DNA of 64,000 nt. It comes from an uncultured Pelagibacteraceae bacterium (lineage in GTDB: Bacteria; Pseudomonadota; Alphaproteobacteria; Pelagibacterales; Pelagibacteraceae). Position 1 is the stretch's first letter; the number at the start of each line of letters is the position of its first letter. Shown piece after piece: positions 18,201 to 28,119 of the stretch. Location of the stretch: contig CACJPW010000001.1 in the NCBI GenBank assembly GCA_902595375.1, positions 62,001 to 126,000 on the forward strand. The letters are read 5' to 3'. A program made the translations under genes and the position numbers. Under the pieces are notes generated by a model. It saw nothing but the letters and a program-made list of their open reading frames with translations, was not told where the DNA came from and did no database searches.

Positions 18201-19013
18201 CTATAAACCAAATTTTTGCCACATCGATTTTTCTTCAATTAAATTGACAAGTTTTTCAACTGGGTCTTTAATGGATGAAGAAAGTTTTCTTGCAATAAAA
18301 CCTTTAGGTTTTTCAAATGTTTTAATAATTACTTTTTCGCCAAATTTTTCTTTTAAAACTTGATCAGCGTTTCCAATACCGTCAATTAACCCAAGTTTTA
18401 ATGATGTTTTTCCAGTCCAAAATTCTCCGGTAAAAATATTATTTTTTTCGGGATCCTTAAGTTTTGACCCTCTACTATTTTGGACAACTTTTATAAAGTC
18501 TTCATGTAATTCAAGTTGTATAGTTTTTAATCTTTTAATATCTTCCTCTTTTTCTTCTTTAAAAGGGTCCAAAGTGCTTTTATTTTTTCCAGCAGTATAA
18601 ACTCTTCTCTCAACCCCAATTTTTTGAATTAGGTCTTTAAATCCAAAAGATGCTGATATCACTCCTATAGAACCAATTATTGAACTTGAGTTTGCATAAA
18701 TTTCATCTCCTGCGCAAGCTATAAAATATCCACCAGAAGCAGCGACATCTTCAGCAAATATAATTACTTTTACTTTATTTTTTTCTGCAAGTTGTCTTAT
18801 GTAACTGTAAATCAAGTGTGATTGAACAGGAGATCCACCCGGAGAATTTATTGATATAGCTACATGTGAGATTTTTTTTACTGAAAAAGCTTTCTTTAAA
18901 ATTTCTCTTTGATTAGCTAACTCCATTCCTTGTTTAAACCTACCCCCTGAGCCAATTATCCCAGTGAGTCTTACGTGAGGAACTACCTTTTTTTTCTTAA
19001 AAAATGAAAACAT
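18201..19013 (-). CDS. S49-family signal-peptide-peptidase-like protease (SppA/SohB type)
   Basis: The 270 residues form a single S49 domain. SINSPGGSPVQSH and DVAASGGYFIACAGDEI hold the nucleophilic Ser, and YTAGKNKSTLDPF the catalytic Lys that completes the Ser-Lys dyad. The short basic start MFSFFKKKK has no clear transmembrane segment, so the enzyme may be peripheral or cytoplasmic, unlike the longer E. coli SppA. The family degrades cleaved signal peptides and membrane protein fragments. It is the first gene of the unit leading to glyQS. Confidence 0.88.
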   Translation of the reverse strand: MFSFFKKKKVVPHVRLTGIIGSGGRFKQGMELANQREILKKAFSVKKISHVAISINSPGGSPVQSHLIYSYIRQLAEKNKVKVIIFAEDVAASGGYFIACAGDEIYANSSSIIGSIGVISASFGFKDLIQKIGVERRVYTAGKNKSTLDPFKEEKEEDIKRLKTIQLELHEDFIKVVQNSRGSKLKDPEKNNIFTGEFWTGKTSLKLGLIDGIGNADQVLKEKFGEKVIIKTFEKPKGFIARKLSSSIKDPVEKLVNLIEEKSMWQKFGL

Positions 19014-19162
19014 ATTTTTATGACGAATTCTTTATAATCTTATAACAGTAATATTTTAAATTTTAATTAATAATTTCGCTACTTATAGTTGAATTATAGG
19101 TGCGTCACCACGCTACCATTAAAAATTTTATTATTGCTTAAAAACAAATATAAATATCGCAT

Positions 19163-20176
19163 ATGGGATCTGTAGTACCGCTTAAAAAATCAGCCAATTC
19201 CGCTTACTTGGAACTTAAAAACTTATTGAACGAAAAGCTCCAAAAAGTAGAGAATCTTATTCAAATTAAACTTAAAAGTGAGGTCAGCCTTATTGAAAAA
19301 ATGAGTAATCATCATTTAAGCTCAGGAGGTAAAAGATTAAGAGCTTTATTAACATTAGAATCTGCAAAATTAACTGGTTATGAAGAGAACAAAAGAGATA
19401 TTAACTTAGCTGCTTGCGTGGAACTAATACACTCAGCCACTTTATTGCACGACGATGTAATTGATAAAAGTGAATTGAGAAGAGGAGTGAAAACTACAAA
19501 TTCTATTTGGGGAAATCAGTCATCAATTTTGGTTGGAGATTATTTACTAAGTAGATGTTTTGAAATGATGGTTGAAGATGGAGATTTAGAGGTTTTAAAA
19601 TTATTATCGTCCACCTCTGCAAAAATTGCTCAAGGTGAAGTATTACAACTTCAACATAAAGGAGAAGCAGATCTATTAGAGGAAACATACGTAGATATTA
19701 TTAATTTAAAGACTGCTTCACTTTTTTCTGCTGCAACTAAAACCGGCGCTTGTTTATCTAGAAGTAATTACAAAGAAAAAAAAGCACTAGAGTCATATGG
19801 AAGAAACTTAGGTTTAGCTTTTCAAATAGCAGATGATGCTCTCGACTATTATGCTAAAGAAAAATTATTTGGCAAAGAAATAGGTAAAGATTTTTTTGAA
19901 GGAAAAGTTACACTTCCTCTAATTATAACATTTCAAAAAGGAAACGATAATGAAAAGATTTTTTTAATGGAGATAATGAAAAAGGAAAAAAGATCAGAGG
20001 AAAATTTTATTCAAACACTTGCTTTAATTAATAAATACAAAGCAGTTGAGGCTACATTTAAAAAAGCCGAATATTTTGTAAATGTTTCTTATGATGCTCT
20101 CGGCATTTTTCCAAATTCTGAAGATAAAAAAATTTTACAAAATCTCACCAGCTTTAGTCTTAATAGATCTTTTTAA
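19163..20176 (+). CDS. ispB: Long-chain polyprenyl diphosphate synthase (octaprenyl type)
   Basis: The 337-residue trans-prenyltransferase has the first aspartate-rich motif LLHDDVIDKSELRRG and the second IADDALDYYAKEKLFGK, plus the substrate loop SGGKRLRALLTL. Length and motif spacing fit IspB-like synthases, which extend FPP to the ubiquinone side chain. The exact chain length cannot be read from motifs. dxs and ispA in the same window supply its precursors. The stop shares TTAA with the convergent pdxH. Confidence 0.87.
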   Translation: MGSVVPLKKSANSAYLELKNLLNEKLQKVENLIQIKLKSEVSLIEKMSNHHLSSGGKRLRALLTLESAKLTGYEENKRDINLAACVELIHSATLLHDDVIDKSELRRGVKTTNSIWGNQSSILVGDYLLSRCFEMMVEDGDLEVLKLLSSTSAKIAQGEVLQLQHKGEADLLEETYVDIINLKTASLFSAATKTGACLSRSNYKEKKALESYGRNLGLAFQIADDALDYYAKEKLFGKEIGKDFFEGKVTLPLIITFQKGNDNEKIFLMEIMKKEKRSEENFIQTLALINKYKAVEATFKKAEYFVNVSYDALGIFPNSEDKKILQNLTSFSLNRSF

Positions 20177-20805
20177 GGATAAAGAAGTTCTTTTTCCCAT
20201 ATACCATTTTTTTTTCTATAATTTAATCTTTCGTGAATTCTTCCGTCTCCATCTAACCAAAATTCTACCTCGTCAGGTAATAATCTCCAGCCAGACCAGT
20301 GAGGTGGTCTAGGGACATTTTTTTGATCTGGATATTTTTTTTCAAATTCTTCTATTTTCTCCAAAAAAGTTTTTCTTTGATCAAGAATTTTAGATTGAGA
20401 TGATGCCCATGCACCAATCCTATTTTTATAAGGTCGTGAATTGAAATATTCATCTGCCTCTATCGTAGAAACCTCCTCAACTTTTCCAATAACTCTTACT
20501 TGACGTCTTAGGCTTTTCCAATGAAAACACATTGAGGCTTTTTTGTTATCTTTAAGCTCACTGCCTTTTTTGCTGTTAAAATTTGTATAAAAAACGAATC
20601 CTTTATTGCTTAGACCTTTGAGAAGAACCATTCTAACATTAGGTTGATTTTTTTTACTTGAAGTTGCTATAGCGACAGCATTTGGATCATTTATTTCGTT
20701 TTCTTCTGCTTTAGAAAACCATTTTTTGAATAATTCTATAGGATTTTCTAAATCTTCGAAACAAATGTCCAATCCAAGTGAATTTTTGCCATTTTTTTGA
20801 TTCAT
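20173..20805 (-). CDS. pdxH: Pyridoxamine/pyridoxine 5'-phosphate oxidase
   Basis: The 210-residue FMN enzyme oxidises PNP/PMP to pyridoxal 5'-phosphate. It has the family order: VRMVLLKGLSNKGFVFYTN, the FMN-binding LRRQVRVIGKVEEV, SRPYKNRIGAWASSQS and the C-terminal WSGWRLLPDEVEFW with RIHERLNYR. It is divergent from aroC (34 bp apart) and convergent with ispB, sharing the TTAA stop tetramer. Confidence 0.96.
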   Translation of the reverse strand: MNQKNGKNSLGLDICFEDLENPIELFKKWFSKAEENEINDPNAVAIATSSKKNQPNVRMVLLKGLSNKGFVFYTNFNSKKGSELKDNKKASMCFHWKSLRRQVRVIGKVEEVSTIEADEYFNSRPYKNRIGAWASSQSKILDQRKTFLEKIEEFEKKYPDQKNVPRPPHWSGWRLLPDEVEFWLDGDGRIHERLNYRKKNGIWEKELLYP

Positions 20806-20839
20806 AAATTCTTTAAAATAATTTATACATTAATTATCA

Positions 20840-21922
20840 ATGTCTTTTAATACTTTTGGAAAAATATTTAGATTTACTACTTGGGGGGAATCCCATGGAC
20901 CTGCAATAGGGTGTGTGGTAGACGGTTGTCCACCTAATATACCGTTATCTGAAAGGGATATTCAAAAGGATATGGACAGAAGAAGGCCTGGACAGTCCAA
21001 ATTTACTACTCAGAGAAAAGAGTCCGATAAAGTTATAATATTATCTGGAGTCTTTGACGGTAAAACTACTGGTACTCCTGTGTCAATTATTATCTATAAT
21101 GAAGATAAAAGATCAAGAGATTATGAGACCATAAAAGATAAATTTAGACCAGGTCATGCAGATTATACTTATTTTAAAAAATATGGCATTAGAGATTATA
21201 GAGGTGGTGGACGCCAATCTGCTAGAGAGACAGCTTGTAGGGTTGCAGCAGGCGCTATTGCAAAAACTGTGCTAAAAAATTTAATTGGTCCAAAATTTAA
21301 CGTAATTGGTGCAGTTACACAACTAGGTTTAATGTCATGTGATAAATCAAAATGGAAGGATAGTGAAATTAGAAATAATCCTTTTTTCTGTCCAGATAAA
21401 AAATCAGTAAAATTGTGGGAAAAATATCTTTTGGCTGTAAGAAAAGCCGGTTCCTCATGTGGTGCAATAATTGAATTACGAGCGTCAGGAATACCAGTTG
21501 GATTAGGTGCTCCTATTTATTCTAAACTTGATACTGACCTTGCAGCTGGATTGATGAGCATAAATGCTGTCAAAGGAGTAAATATTGGAGCAGGTATGAG
21601 TGCAGCATTTTTGAGTGGTGAAGAAAACTCGGATGAAATGAGTAGGGGTTTAGGAAAGGTGAAATTCAAATCAAATAAAGCAGGTGGAATTTTGGGGGGA
21701 ATCTCAAGTGGTCAAGATATAATTGCATCTTTTGCAGTTAAACCAACTTCATCAATTCTGACAAGTAGAGATACAATTAATAAATCTGGTAAAAATACAA
21801 AAATTTCTGTTAAAGGTAGACATGATCCTTGTGTTGGTATTAGAGCTGTTCCAATAGGTGAGGCCATGATGAACTGTGTGCTATTAGATCATTTTTTAAT
21901 ACACAGAGCCCAATGTGGTTAA
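20840..21922 (+). CDS. aroC: Chorismate synthase
   Basis: The 360-residue protein makes chorismate from EPSP using reduced FMN, ending the shikimate pathway. The motifs are [30 protein letters not shown], the [23 protein letters not shown] signature, and GGISSGQDI with [17 protein letters not shown] at the end. Length is normal. It stands alone and ends in the shared TTAA with dxs. Confidence 0.98.
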   Translation: MSFNTFGKIFRFTTWGESHGPAIGCVVDGCPPNIPLSERDIQKDMDRRRPGQSKFTTQRKESDKVIILSGVFDGKTTGTPVSIIIYNEDKRSRDYETIKDKFRPGHADYTYFKKYGIRDYRGGGRQSARETACRVAAGAIAKTVLKNLIGPKFNVIGAVTQLGLMSCDKSKWKDSEIRNNPFFCPDKKSVKLWEKYLLAVRKAGSSCGAIIELRASGIPVGLGAPIYSKLDTDLAAGLMSINAVKGVNIGAGMSAAFLSGEENSDEMSRGLGKVKFKSNKAGGILGGISSGQDIIASFAVKPTSSILTSRDTINKSGKNTKISVKGRHDPCVGIRAVPIGEAMMNCVLLDHFLIHRAQCG

Positions 21923-23838
21923 TTTGAGATTTTATTTTTATTTTTAGCAAAAATTATATTACTGTTTAAAGTATCTTTTACTTTACTAGCAATAGATAAA
22001 TAATCTAATCCAGCTACTTCATACATTTTTTCTGGTGTATCTTGATCAATAAAAATGTCAGGTAAAATCATTGATCTAAATTTTAATCCATTATCGAAGA
22101 CTCCTCTTTCAGACAAAAATTGCATAACATGAGAACCAAAGCCTCCAATCGAGCCCTCCTCGATAGTGATCAGCACTTCATGGTTGGTAGCTATTTCCAG
22201 AATCAATTTTTCATCTAAAGGTTTCGCAAACCTAGCATCAACAATCGTGCAATTTATTCCAGAAAGAAGAAGTTTTTCTGAAGCTTTTTTACATTCCTCA
22301 AGTCTTGTTCCAAAATTTAGTAAAGCTACTTTTTTTCCCTCTTTAATAATTCTTCCCTTACCAATTTCTAAAACTTCCTTTATTGACGGTAGTTTTACTC
22401 CTGTTCCATTTCCACGAGGATATCTGAAAGCTGAAGGTTTATTATTAATATTTACAGAAGTGTTTATCATTTTTACTAACTCACTTTCATCGCTTGCAGC
22501 CATAACTATAAAATTAGGTAATGTAGCTAAATATGTAATATCAAAAGATCCAGCGTGTGTTGGTCCATCTGCTCCTACTAGACCTGCCCTATCTATTGCA
22601 AATCTTACAGGTAAAGATTGTAATGCAACATCATGAACTACTTGATCATAAGCTCTTTGTAAAAATGTCGAATATATGGCCGCATAAGGTTTATACCCCT
22701 CTGTGGCCAACCCAGCAGCAAAAGTTACAGCGTGTTGCTCTGCTATTCCAACATCAAAAGTTCTATCAGGAAATTTTTTTTCAAAAAAATTAAGGCCCGT
22801 ACCTGATGGCATCGCACCAGTAATACCAACAATTTTAGTGTCCTGCTCTGCGTGTTTGATAAGTGTTTCGGCAAAAACTTTGGTGTAAGATGGGGTGTTA
22901 GACTTGGATTTAGACTGTACACCAGTCGATACATTAAATTTAGAAACTCCGTGATATTTATCACCTGAGTCTTCTGCGGGTTTATAACCTTTTCCTTTTT
23001 GAGTTCTCAGGTGAATTAAAACTGGACCTTGATGATTTGAATTTTTTACATTTTCAAAAATTTGTACTAAATTTTCAACATCGTGACCATCTATGGGGCC
23101 AACGTAATAGAATCCTAGTTCGCTAAATAAAGTTCCGCCAGTGACGATGTTTCTAAGTAAATCTTCTGCTTTTCCTGCTTTCTGGCTAAATCTTTTTGAA
23201 AATGCAGATATAATCATTTTAATTGTTTCTCTAAAACTAAAATATAGTTTTCCTGAAAGCAGTTTTGCTAAATAGCTGCTCATTGCTCCAACAGGTCTTG
23301 CAATTGACATATCATTGTCATTTAATATTACAATTAAATTTGACTTTAATGCACCAGCATTATTCATTGCTTCATAAGCCATACCTGCACTCATTGCACC
23401 GTCTCCAATAACTGCAATTACATTATTGTTATTATTTGATAATTTTTTTGCAACAGCCATTCCTAAAGTTGAAGAAATTGAGGTTGAGCTATGAGCAGCT
23501 CCGAACGGATCATATTCACTTTCAGTTCTTTTTGTGAAGCCAGACAATCCTCCGCCCTTTCTTAATGTTTTTATCCTATCTCTTCGTCCAGTTATAATTT
23601 TGTGAGGATAACATTGATGGCTAACATCCCAAACTAATTTATCTTTTGGTGTATCAAAAACGTAGTGAAGAGCTACAGTCAATTCTACTACTCCAAGCCC
23701 TGCTCCCAAATGACCTCCTGTTTCAGATACTACTTCGATTAATTCATCTCTAAGCTCATTAGAGATTTGTCTTAAGTTATCTTTTTTAAATTTTCTTAAG
23801 TCTGAGGGAAAATTAATCTGTTTGATAAGTCTTACCAT
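21919..23838 (-). CDS. dxs: 1-deoxy-D-xylulose-5-phosphate synthase
   Basis: The 639-residue thiamine-diphosphate enzyme condenses pyruvate and glyceraldehyde 3-phosphate, the first step of the MEP isoprenoid pathway. Motifs: [20 protein letters not shown], the TPP site [20 protein letters not shown], and transketolase-like [15 protein letters not shown] with [11 protein letters not shown]. It follows ispA, whose stop overlaps its start by 1 nt, so MEP entry and prenyl chain synthesis are co-expressed. xseB starts the unit, as in many proteobacteria. Confidence 0.98.
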   Translation of the reverse strand: MVRLIKQINFPSDLRKFKKDNLRQISNELRDELIEVVSETGGHLGAGLGVVELTVALHYVFDTPKDKLVWDVSHQCYPHKIITGRRDRIKTLRKGGGLSGFTKRTESEYDPFGAAHSSTSISSTLGMAVAKKLSNNNNNVIAVIGDGAMSAGMAYEAMNNAGALKSNLIVILNDNDMSIARPVGAMSSYLAKLLSGKLYFSFRETIKMIISAFSKRFSQKAGKAEDLLRNIVTGGTLFSELGFYYVGPIDGHDVENLVQIFENVKNSNHQGPVLIHLRTQKGKGYKPAEDSGDKYHGVSKFNVSTGVQSKSKSNTPSYTKVFAETLIKHAEQDTKIVGITGAMPSGTGLNFFEKKFPDRTFDVGIAEQHAVTFAAGLATEGYKPYAAIYSTFLQRAYDQVVHDVALQSLPVRFAIDRAGLVGADGPTHAGSFDITYLATLPNFIVMAASDESELVKMINTSVNINNKPSAFRYPRGNGTGVKLPSIKEVLEIGKGRIIKEGKKVALLNFGTRLEECKKASEKLLLSGINCTIVDARFAKPLDEKLILEIATNHEVLITIEEGSIGGFGSHVMQFLSERGVFDNGLKFRSMILPDIFIDQDTPEKMYEVAGLDYLSIASKVKDTLNSNIIFAKNKNKISN

Positions 23839-24713
23839 TAAAAGTTTCGTCCTAATATAAATTCAATTGTATCTATTAAATCTTTTGCATTTTTTCCATG
23901 TTTTCTTAATTTAAGCAATATTTTTTTCTTTAATTTATGTGCGAAGTGTAATGCATTTTGATAACCCATAAGGTTTATAAGAGTAGATTTTCCCTTTTTT
24001 TTATCTTTTTTTATAGGTTTGCCTATAAGTTTCTTGGATCCTTTTTCATCTAAAAAATCATCAGCTAATTGAAATAGCAAACCTATATCTTCCCCAAGGT
24101 TACCAAAAAAAGATCTATGTTTCATATTTTTGTTAGCGACTATTGCAACTGATTGAAGACAAAAATTGAACAGTTTTCCAGTTTTTTTTCGTTGCATTTC
24201 AATTATTTGATTTAATTTTTTGGTTTTATGCTCAAATTTTAAATCTTGCTCTTGTCCACCTGCGATACCTGTGTGACCTGAACAATTAGATAACAATTTA
24301 ACAATTTGATTTTTTTGATAATTAGTTAATAAACTTTTTTCACAGGAAATAATTTCAAATGCTAGTGTTAATAAAGAGTTTCCTGCAAGTACGGCTGTTG
24401 CTTCACCGAATTTTTTGTGAGTTGAGGGTTTTCCTCGTCTTAATGAGTCATTGTCCATACATGGGAGGTCATCGTGAATAAGAGAGTATGAATGAATACA
24501 CTCAACAGCTGCACAAATATCTATTAATTTTTTTTCTTTTATTTTTAATAATTTACCAGTGTCTAAAATAATCGTTGATCTTATTTTTTTTCCTCCCTCT
24601 ATTACACCATATTTCATAGGCTTAACTAAAATAGATTTATTTTGTTTATTTAAAAATCTAATTAAAAATCTATCAACATTTTCTGCGTTTTTTTTTAATT
24701 TATTTTTTATCAT
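23838..24713 (-). CDS. ispA: Short-chain polyprenyl (farnesyl/geranylgeranyl) diphosphate synthase
   Basis: The 291 residues show the first aspartate motif [19 protein letters not shown] and the second [10 protein letters not shown], with [10 protein letters not shown] upstream. This is IspA-type FPP synthase architecture; whether the product is C15 or C20 is not decided by these motifs. It feeds quinones and, in a proteorhodopsin host, possibly carotenoid and retinal synthesis. The start overlaps xseB by 14 nt and the stop touches dxs. Confidence 0.92.
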   Translation of the reverse strand: MIKNKLKKNAENVDRFLIRFLNKQNKSILVKPMKYGVIEGGKKIRSTIILDTGKLLKIKEKKLIDICAAVECIHSYSLIHDDLPCMDNDSLRRGKPSTHKKFGEATAVLAGNSLLTLAFEIISCEKSLLTNYQKNQIVKLLSNCSGHTGIAGGQEQDLKFEHKTKKLNQIIEMQRKKTGKLFNFCLQSVAIVANKNMKHRSFFGNLGEDIGLLFQLADDFLDEKGSKKLIGKPIKKDKKKGKSTLINLMGYQNALHFAHKLKKKILLKLRKHGKNAKDLIDTIEFILGRNF

Positions 24714-24924
24714 TTATTTTTTTCAGTTTTGATATTTCTTTGGATTTCTGTTTAAAAAGATTTTCAACATGTTTATTTAAAATCATTAGTCTTTTATAAT
24801 CATTTATTATATCGATTAATTTCAAATTATTAGCCTCAAGTTTTGTAAGTATTTCATTTATTTCATCCCGCGCCTCTTTTAATGATTTACTTTTGATTGT
24901 AGCTGGAATATTTTCGATTTTCAT
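24700..24924 (-). CDS. xseB: Exodeoxyribonuclease VII small subunit
   Basis: The 74-residue protein has the XseB core: SLKEARDEINEILTKLEANNLKL followed by a helical DYKRLMILNKHVENLFKQ. XseB subunits coat the XseA catalytic chain of exonuclease VII, which degrades single-stranded DNA. It heads the xseB-ispA-dxs unit common in proteobacteria. Only 21 bp separate it from divergent tsaC, so the two promoters must overlap or lie in the coding regions. Confidence 0.88.
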   Translation of the reverse strand: MKIENIPATIKSKSLKEARDEINEILTKLEANNLKLIDIINDYKRLMILNKHVENLFKQKSKEISKLKKINDKK

Positions 24925-24945
24925 AAACTAAATAATAATTACATT

Positions 24946-25893
24946 ATGAAAAACATCTATTCAAATATTTATTCTTTTAATAAGAAAATACTAAAAAAAA
25001 CAATTAAATCTATGAAACAAGGAAATATCGCTAGCTTACCGACTGAAACAGTCTATGGCCTAGCTGGTAATGCCTACTCAAATAAAGCAGTTAATAAGAT
25101 TTTTAAACTGAAAAAAAGACCAAAAAAAAATCCCTTAATTGTGCATTATTATAATTATAGTGATGCTAAAAAAGACGTTATGTTTAATAAAAATTTTGTC
25201 AAGCTTTATGAAAAGTTTTGTCCAGGACCTGTAACATTTATTCTTAAAAAAAAAAGAAACTCAAAAATCGTGTCGTGTGTAACCGCTAACCTAAAAACGA
25301 TCGCAATAAGATTCCCCAGTCATAAAATTATGAGATCTATTCTGAAAAAAATAAAATTCCCTCTAGCAATGCCAAGTGCAAATCTCTCTACAGGTTTAAG
25401 TCCGGTAAGTGCTTTAGATGTTTATCAAGAATTTAAGGAAAAATTAAAAATAATTATTAATGGAGGCAAATCAAAAATTGGAATTGAGTCTACTGTTGTA
25501 GATTTAACAGAAAAACCTAAAATTTTAAGACCCGGTATAATAAGTCCAAAACAAATAAAAAGTATTTTAAAAATTAATTTTTCTAAAAAGAAATCTTTAA
25601 TAAAGTCTCCAGGAATGCAAAAAAAACATTATTCTCCTGGTATACCAATTGTAATTGGAAAGAAACCCTCTAAAGTTGATGAAGCTTTTATAACTTTTGG
25701 CAAAAAGTATAAAAAATCGTCAAATTTTTTTAATTTAAGTAAAAAAGCAGACTTGAAAGAGGCAGCAGCTAATTTATACCAGGTTATGCGAAAAATTAAA
25801 AATAAAGGTTATAAGAAAATTTTTGTTTCAAATATTCCAAATATAGGACCCGGTATAGCTATTAATGACCGTTTAAAGAGAGCGTCAAAATAA
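24946..25893 (+). CDS. tsaC: L-threonylcarbamoyladenylate synthase (Sua5/TsaC)
   Basis: The 315-residue protein contains the YrdC-fold core (SLPTETVYGLAGNAYS, KIFKLKKRPKKNPLIVH, LAMPSANLS, IESTVVDL) and a C-terminal Sua5-like extension after HYSPGIP. It makes threonylcarbamoyl-AMP for the t6A37 modification of ANN-decoding tRNAs. The length favours the Sua5 rather than the short TsaC form. The stop overlaps the ABC ATPase ATG by 1 nt. Confidence 0.93.
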   Translation: MKNIYSNIYSFNKKILKKTIKSMKQGNIASLPTETVYGLAGNAYSNKAVNKIFKLKKRPKKNPLIVHYYNYSDAKKDVMFNKNFVKLYEKFCPGPVTFILKKKRNSKIVSCVTANLKTIAIRFPSHKIMRSILKKIKFPLAMPSANLSTGLSPVSALDVYQEFKEKLKIIINGGKSKIGIESTVVDLTEKPKILRPGIISPKQIKSILKINFSKKKSLIKSPGMQKKHYSPGIPIVIGKKPSKVDEAFITFGKKYKKSSNFFNLSKKADLKEAAANLYQVMRKIKNKGYKKIFVSNIPNIGPGIAINDRLKRASK

Positions 25894-26624
25894 TGCTTAT
25901 TGAAGTTAAAAATCTCACTAAGATTTATAATAAATATTTAGCTGTAAATAATATTAGTTTTGAAATTAAAAAAAATAAAACAGTAGGATTGCTTGGACCA
26001 AATGGTTGTGGAAAAACTACGACAATCGGAATGATTTTAGGTCTTGTTACTCCATCATCCGGTGAAATTAAGTTTGAAGATAAAAATATAAGTTTATTTA
26101 AAAGAGATGAAATATTAAAAAAATTTAATTTTGCATCCCCTTACATTGAATTACCAAAAAAACTAACAGTGAAACAAAATCTTGAAATATATGGAAGATT
26201 ATATGGTGTAGATAATTTAGATAAAACAATAAATGATATATCTGTCGACCTTGATATAAAAAATTTTTTTGAGAGAAAAACAGGAGAGCTATCCTCTGGT
26301 CAAAAAAATAGAGTTTCATTAGCTAAATCTTTAATAAACAAACCTGAAGTATTGCTTTTAGATGAACCAACAGCAAGTTTAGATCCAGATATCGGTGATT
26401 TTGTTAGAAGCTATATTCAGGATTACAAATCTAAAAATGAAATTACACTTTTGTTAGCGTCGCATAATATGAGCGAAGTTGAAAGGCTGTGTGATAGTGT
26501 CATTATGATGAGAAATGGTAAGATAATAGATAATGGTACTTGCGAAGAATTAATTAAAAAACATGGTAGAGATAATTTAGAGGATACATTTCTCAAGTTA
26601 GCTAGGAGTAAAGATGAACTTTAA
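25893..26624 (+). CDS. ABC-2-type exporter, ATP-binding subunit
   Basis: The 243 residues are a complete ABC ATPase: Walker A LLGPNGCGKTTTIGM, signature LSSGQKNRVSLAKSL, Walker B VLLLDEPTASLDPD and the switch His in LLASHNMSEVE. It pairs with the permease that overlaps its 3' end by 11 nt. The type serves exporters of drugs, lipids or glycans. A substrate is not evident; the downstream glycosyltransferase hints at a surface component. Confidence 0.9.
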   Translation: MLIEVKNLTKIYNKYLAVNNISFEIKKNKTVGLLGPNGCGKTTTIGMILGLVTPSSGEIKFEDKNISLFKRDEILKKFNFASPYIELPKKLTVKQNLEIYGRLYGVDNLDKTINDISVDLDIKNFFERKTGELSSGQKNRVSLAKSLINKPEVLLLDEPTASLDPDIGDFVRSYIQDYKSKNEITLLLASHNMSEVERLCDSVIMMRNGKIIDNGTCEELIKKHGRDNLEDTFLKLARSKDEL

Positions 26625-27405
26625 TAGAATATACGCTTTGGGTTTAAGGCATCTTTATTTAATAATTAATTCTTTCCCACGAGTATTAGATTTAATTTAT
26701 TGGCCAACGGTTCAAATATTTTTATGGGGTTTTATATCAAAGTTTTTTACACTTAACTCTGAGTATTATAATAATACTGTTGGTGTAATTCTTACTGCTG
26801 CAATCTTATACGATTTTTTATTTAGGGCTAGTATAAGTTTTAATATGATGTTTTTAGAAGAAATCTGGAGTAGAAATTTTACAAATTTATTTATAGCTCC
26901 AATAAGAATAAGAGAAATAATTGCAGCTCTTACTTTAACTGCAATCATCAGAACATTAATTGGTTTAATTCCTGCAGTTTTAATAGCTATACCTTTATTT
27001 GGCGTATCTGTTTTAAAACTTGGAGTTCCATTAATATTTTTATTACTTGCATTATATCTATTTGGAATAACTTTAGGTCTACTTGTAACGTCAGGATTGT
27101 TGCGATACGGACCTTCTTTTGAAAATATTGCTTGGGCAAGTTTATTTTTTCTAGCTCCTTTAGGATGTATATATTACCCAATTGAGATTTTACCTACATC
27201 TCTTCAAATTATAGCAAAATCTCTTCCTTTAGTTCATATTTTTGAGGAAATGAGAAATATTTTAATGAATAGTTCAGTTAACTATTTAAATATTTTTAAG
27301 TCAATTTCTATATCTGTAGCATATTTTATATTTGGTGTTATAATTTTTTATATTTCCTATTTTGGTGCAAAAAAAAGAGGAACCTTAATAAATATGGGTG
27401 AATAA
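26614..27405 (+). CDS. ABC-2-type exporter, permease subunit
   Basis: The 263-residue integral membrane protein has about six hydrophobic helices and the N-terminal layout of ABC-2 permeases (amphipathic helix, then IYWPTVQIFLWGFISKFF). It overlaps the ATPase gene by 11 nt and is followed by an ATG 1 nt after its stop, so the block is one operon. No residue identifies the cargo. Confidence 0.88.
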   Translation: MNFNRIYALGLRHLYLIINSFPRVLDLIYWPTVQIFLWGFISKFFTLNSEYYNNTVGVILTAAILYDFLFRASISFNMMFLEEIWSRNFTNLFIAPIRIREIIAALTLTAIIRTLIGLIPAVLIAIPLFGVSVLKLGVPLIFLLLALYLFGITLGLLVTSGLLRYGPSFENIAWASLFFLAPLGCIYYPIEILPTSLQIIAKSLPLVHIFEEMRNILMNSSVNYLNIFKSISISVAYFIFGVIIFYISYFGAKKRGTLINMGE

Positions 27406-27406
27406 G

Positions 27407-28114
27407 ATGCATAAACAGATCGAAGAGATAAAAAAAAACGAAGGTAAACCAAAAATAATCAAAAATATATTTAATAATAATGAAATTTCAAAATTTATGG
27501 AACTTTATAATACTTTGCCAACTACTGTTCACAATAAGAAACAAAACGTAATTAAAAAAAGATGGCTATCTGATTATGGCAAGGAATTGGAAGAATTATT
27601 TTATAAAAGATTAAGTGATGAAATAGGAAATTTTAAATACGATAATTTGAAATCTGAGGATGGAAAAGATATACTTGGTTTATTTCAAGAAAGTTATAAT
27701 CCAATAGGTTTACATATTGATGGTGGATTTAACCTTAATGATTTAATCTATAAACAAAGTTTAATTCCACTAACACCAGTAGGAAGTACCGTTATTTTTA
27801 GAAATAGGCATTATGGACAATCAACAAATTTTACAACAGATAAAAACGAGCTTGAATTAAAAAAATTAAATTATGGACAAAATAAAAGATCTTCAGAACA
27901 CATTGGAATGTTCGGGAATAAGCCATTTGACCAAGTACTTCACAGAAAATATCTTAATCATGAAAAAATAGATAATTTGATTGGTTTAGAAGTAGAGTTA
28001 ATTTATGAGTGGGAAGTTGGCTCTATGTTAATTTTTGATAGAACTAATCTTCATTGCTCATCCTCAATAATTGAAGGAAAAAAAATTGGGTTAACAACTT
28101 TCACAAAAAAATAA
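27407..28114 (+). CDS. 2-oxoglutarate/Fe(II)-oxygenase-like protein, uncharacterised
   Basis: The 235-residue product shows a double-stranded beta-helix pattern. IGLHIDGGF gives an HxD iron pair near residue 105, and FDRTNLHCSS a distal His about 110 residues later; the Arg that would bind 2-oxoglutarate may be replaced by Lys in KIGLTTFTKK. I infer a hydroxylase fold but not a substrate. A GTG at 27398 would add three residues and overlap the permease; the ATG at 27407 is cleaner. It lies between an exporter and a glycosyltransferase, so it may modify a small molecule, lipid or glycan. Confidence 0.6.
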   Translation: MHKQIEEIKKNEGKPKIIKNIFNNNEISKFMELYNTLPTTVHNKKQNVIKKRWLSDYGKELEELFYKRLSDEIGNFKYDNLKSEDGKDILGLFQESYNPIGLHIDGGFNLNDLIYKQSLIPLTPVGSTVIFRNRHYGQSTNFTTDKNELELKKLNYGQNKRSSEHIGMFGNKPFDQVLHRKYLNHEKIDNLIGLEVELIYEWEVGSMLIFDRTNLHCSSSIIEGKKIGLTTFTKK

Positions 28115-28119
28115 ATAAG

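Noticed and set aside
19014..19162. 149-bp divergent gap between the S49 peptidase gene and ispB
   Set aside because: AT-rich with no clear ORF, RNA fold or well-spaced promoter that I could support; probably holds two promoters.
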